From Massilia pinisoli (GTDB lineage: Bacteria; Pseudomonadota; Gammaproteobacteria; Burkholderiales; Burkholderiaceae_D), in assembly GCF_024753285.1 (NCBI RefSeq), contig NZ_JANUGW010000012.1:111018-175017 (forward strand): 64,000 nt of DNA, written 5' to 3'. Positions 61,474 to 64,000 of this stretch are shown here, one piece after another. Both the position numbers and the translations under genes were made by a program. Below the pieces are notes generated by a model. It was not told where the DNA came from, did not search any database, and saw nothing but the letters and a program-made list of their open reading frames with translations. Each line of letters begins with the position of its first letter. The stretch's first letter is position 1.

Positions 61474-63864
61474 TCAATGGGTCAACGTCATGCGCGTGCG
61501 GTTCGGGTCCGCGTCGATGCTCGTCTCGCTGAAGGGCAACGTCGTCCACTCCTTGCGCGAATACGGCCCCAGCTGGTCCGCGTAATACGGCGACGTGGGA
61601 TCCGTCGACTGGCCATACACGAGCATCGCCTGCGCGACGGGGCCGGCGTCGTCGAACGTCACCGTCTGCACATAGCTCGTGCCCCAGTAGACGTTGTTGT
61701 AGCCGGTGGCCGTCAGGCCCGTGCTCATCCGCAGAGAATTGTACGAACCATCGATGTCGCCCACGCCACCGTGCAGCGGCGTGCGCACGCCGTTGCGCGT
61801 CTCGCCCTGGTAATCGCCCAGCCTGCCGTCGAGGGGGATGCTCAGCGATTGCAGCTGCGACGCCGCGTTCTTCAGCGCCGCGAACATGGCCGGCAGCGCG
61901 GCGGGCGCCACGCCGTTGGGCGTGTGCACGGGGTCGGTCGGGTCGAGCGGCACTTTCCACTTGTTCGGGATCTGCGCTGCCGCACTCCAGAATTCGCGGA
62001 ACAGCACGGCGCCCCGGCTGTCGAGGTTCGCGTGGCGGTCCCACGCGGCGAGCACGGCGCAGGCCTGGACGAGAGTCGCATCGTCGGCCGGACAGGCGGC
62101 CAGCAAGTCAGGCAAGACGTGCTCGGCGGCGTAGATGCGGTCGGCGAACACGAGCGTCTGCAAGTCGGACAGCTGGAATTTGTGGCCCTGCTGGGCCAGC
62201 TCCTCGAACTGGATGAAACCGATCCGCGTGCGCAGGCGCTGCTCGACGCCGACCTTGCCGTACAACGGTGAATACCCCAGCGGCGGCGGTCCAGTGAGCA
62301 GGGAACGGGCGTTCGTCAGCCAATAGCTGTCGTTCGAGTTGCCGACGTAGTCCGTGCGCAGCATAGCCGGCCCGTTCGCCGGCGAGAAAATGCCGGGCGG
62401 CGTATTCGCGTCCTGGCCCCACGCGCAGACGCTGCGCGAGCCGTCGAACAGCACGAGGGCGGGCAGCAACAGGCAGTCGCCGGCGAACTTGTCCGTCGTG
62501 ACACGGGGCACGACGCTCGCATCGGCATACAGCGCGTTGCCGGCGCGGTCGGCCGCGACGGTGTTCACCCACGGCAGGCCGACGACGGCGTCCAGCGACG
62601 CCTTGAGCGTCTGCACGCTCGTCGATGTGCCGATCCCCAGCCATTGCTCGAGCATGCGCGTGTTGCCGCGGTTCGGGTCCGCCAGCACGTACGCAGTCGT
62701 GCTGGTCCACGCGAGGCCCGCTTCCGGCTTGACGATCACGGCGCCTTGCTTGCTGAAGTAGAACGTCTTGCTGTGCTTGGCTGTCGTACCATCCGGCATG
62801 AAGACGTCGACCGACACTGTCTTCGACGTCATCTTGTTCTTTTCGCCGTCGATCAGATAGGTCGTGCCCGTCGAGTCGCCCGCATCGAGGGCCAGCCTGA
62901 ACGTCGTGAAATGCGTGGCCGCCGTGACGGTGTGCGACCAGGCCACGTCCTTGTTAAAGCCGATGGCGACGATGGGCATGCCGCCCAGCACGACGCCCAT
63001 GACGTCGTAGCGGCCGGGCACGGTCAGGTGGGCCTGGTAGAAGCGGTCGGTGCTCGTCCATGGGAAGTGCGGATTGCCGAGCAGGAGGCCATGGCCGCTG
63101 GCCGACAGGTCCTTGCCGACGGCCAGCGCATTGCTGCCGAAGCCCTGGTGCACGGTCTTGTCCAGCCGCGCGAGCAGGAAGGCGGGATCGAGCTTGCGCT
63201 GCGGCCCGCGCGCCGCGACCGTCGCGTTCGCATCACGGGCGCCGGCCACCACTTCCTTCGCGAACGCTTCACCGGACGCGTGCAACGCTTTCTCGGCCAG
63301 CACGAGATAGATGTCCTCGACCGTCATCGGCTTGACCCACTTTGCGCCGTTGCAGGCGGTCGGGAATTTGCCAGCATTCTCCTTCAGGTAGCGGTTGTAA
63401 CCCGCGACATAGCCTTCGAGCAGGTCGCGCGGCTCCTTGGCGCCTGCTGCATAGCCGGCGCGCAATTGGTCGACGTCTAGGTAGCCTTTGAAAAAGAAAT
63501 CGCTGTCCTCGTTCTTGAGGTCCATGAAGCCGCTGGCGGCGCCGTATTCGTCGCCTTTGCGCGCGGTGGCGTGGGCCTCGCCACCAAAATATTGCGAACG
63601 TTCGCCGCGTACGGTCAACAGCGAATCGGCGAACATGCACAGGTTGTCCTGCGCGTACGCGTACGCGAGGCCGTAGCCGAGACTGCGGAAATCGGCTGCC
63701 TTGACGTGGACGACACCGTGCGTCGTGCGGATGACTTCGGCGCTGAATTGCGGGGGCGGTGTCGTCGTGGCGCTGTCGCCGGTGTGCCGGCCGCACGCAG
63801 CAAGAATGGCGCCCATGGCCGCGGTAACGACCAGGCGGCTGCCAAAAATACGAAGAGAGTGCAT
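61474..63864 (-). CDS. Penicillin/AHL acylase-type Ntn-hydrolase lipoprotein
   Basis: 796 residues. Lipoprotein-like signal with lipobox LAACG near residue 20-24. Family organisation alpha chain - spacer - beta chain: the predicted self-cleavage and catalytic serine is in HQGFGSNALAVGKDLSASGHGLLLGNPHFPW (serine about residue 243). The beta chain includes FNKDVAWSHTVTAATHFTTF. Relatives include penicillin G acylase, aculeacin acylase and acyl-homoserine lactone acylases such as PvdQ; the long aliphatic-binding pocket cannot be judged here. The 136 bp upstream to the window edge show nothing more. Confidence 0.92.
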   Translation of the reverse strand: MHSLRIFGSRLVVTAAMGAILAACGRHTGDSATTTPPPQFSAEVIRTTHGVVHVKAADFRSLGYGLAYAYAQDNLCMFADSLLTVRGERSQYFGGEAHATARKGDEYGAASGFMDLKNEDSDFFFKGYLDVDQLRAGYAAGAKEPRDLLEGYVAGYNRYLKENAGKFPTACNGAKWVKPMTVEDIYLVLAEKALHASGEAFAKEVVAGARDANATVAARGPQRKLDPAFLLARLDKTVHQGFGSNALAVGKDLSASGHGLLLGNPHFPWTSTDRFYQAHLTVPGRYDVMGVVLGGMPIVAIGFNKDVAWSHTVTAATHFTTFRLALDAGDSTGTTYLIDGEKNKMTSKTVSVDVFMPDGTTAKHSKTFYFSKQGAVIVKPEAGLAWTSTTAYVLADPNRGNTRMLEQWLGIGTSTSVQTLKASLDAVVGLPWVNTVAADRAGNALYADASVVPRVTTDKFAGDCLLLPALVLFDGSRSVCAWGQDANTPPGIFSPANGPAMLRTDYVGNSNDSYWLTNARSLLTGPPPLGYSPLYGKVGVEQRLRTRIGFIQFEELAQQGHKFQLSDLQTLVFADRIYAAEHVLPDLLAACPADDATLVQACAVLAAWDRHANLDSRGAVLFREFWSAAAQIPNKWKVPLDPTDPVHTPNGVAPAALPAMFAALKNAASQLQSLSIPLDGRLGDYQGETRNGVRTPLHGGVGDIDGSYNSLRMSTGLTATGYNNVYWGTSYVQTVTFDDAGPVAQAMLVYGQSTDPTSPYYADQLGPYSRKEWTTLPFSETSIDADPNRTRMTLTH

Positions 63865-64000
63865 GCTGCTCCTTTAGTGGAAAAAGCCGTCAGGGTATGC
63901 GAACGCATGCTAGCCCTTTTTGCCTTTTCTACAACTATTGGAACATCAGCTTGTCAGGTTCCGATTTTTCCGATTTAAATCGCGCTTTTGGAGGGTCACT

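Overview
The window is a stretch of a high-GC betaproteobacterial chromosome, most likely Oxalobacteraceae of the Massilia/Telluria/Duganella type. This rests on gene content and recalled family resemblance, not a search: homodimeric-type PyrC, a short YajC with queA-tgt-yajC-secD-secF, a Kdo hydroxylase, Omp32-like porins and a succinyltransferase (AST) arginine pathway with two AstA-like subunits. I saw no rRNA, tRNA, CRISPR array, phage or intact insertion sequence, and no gene-free stretch longer than about 300 bases.

Layout. 1-12.8 kb (minus strand): arginine catabolism. A DMT-family permease and an ArgR-like AraC regulator precede aruC, aruF, aruG, astD and astB, followed by a large NAD-glutamate dehydrogenase cut by the left edge. 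The set turns arginine into glutamate and then 2-oxoglutarate; astE is not present among them. 12.8-15.3 kb: MarR regulator, small conserved protein, HDOD protein, small outer-membrane barrel. 15.3-19.3 kb: an accessory pocket of three AT-richer hypothetical genes and a MITE-like inverted-repeat element, then fasciclin and MerR genes; the pocket and the MerR gene are bordered by two copies of a putative small RNA. 19.3-27.3 kb: queA-tgt-yajC-secD-secF and the divergent recG. 27.3-31.7 kb: five paralogous secreted Ala/Lys-rich proteins resembling acid-shock protein Asr, with shared tandem upstream boxes, interrupted by a divergent DJ-1/GlxA pair. 31.7-35.8 kb: pyrC-DUF3025-oxidoreductase-yggL operon and a TauE permease. 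35.8-39.2 kb: an orphan GltL-type ATPase, a dicarboxylate symporter and a periplasmic asparaginase, a plausible Asn/Asp uptake unit. 39.2-44.4 kb: LysR-controlled RraA/dehydrogenase/MFS/porin catabolic cluster. 44.4-48.1 kb: NYN protein, Kdo hydroxylase, Atm1-type ABC exporter. 48.1-53.8 kb: thioesterase, PhoD phosphatase, two tandem acyl-CoA ligases. 53.8-64 kb: zinc aminopeptidase lipoprotein, molybdopterin oxidoreductase, M20 amidohydrolase, beta-hydroxyacid dehydrogenase, PagL-like deacylase, DHA2 exporter and a penicillin/AHL-acylase-type lipoprotein.

Most notable are the twin small-RNA loci (identical 36-nt core, own terminators, shared CRP-like boxes), the five-member Asr-like array with RstA-like boxes, and an ArgR-type half-site at the aru promoter next to the candidate regulator gene.
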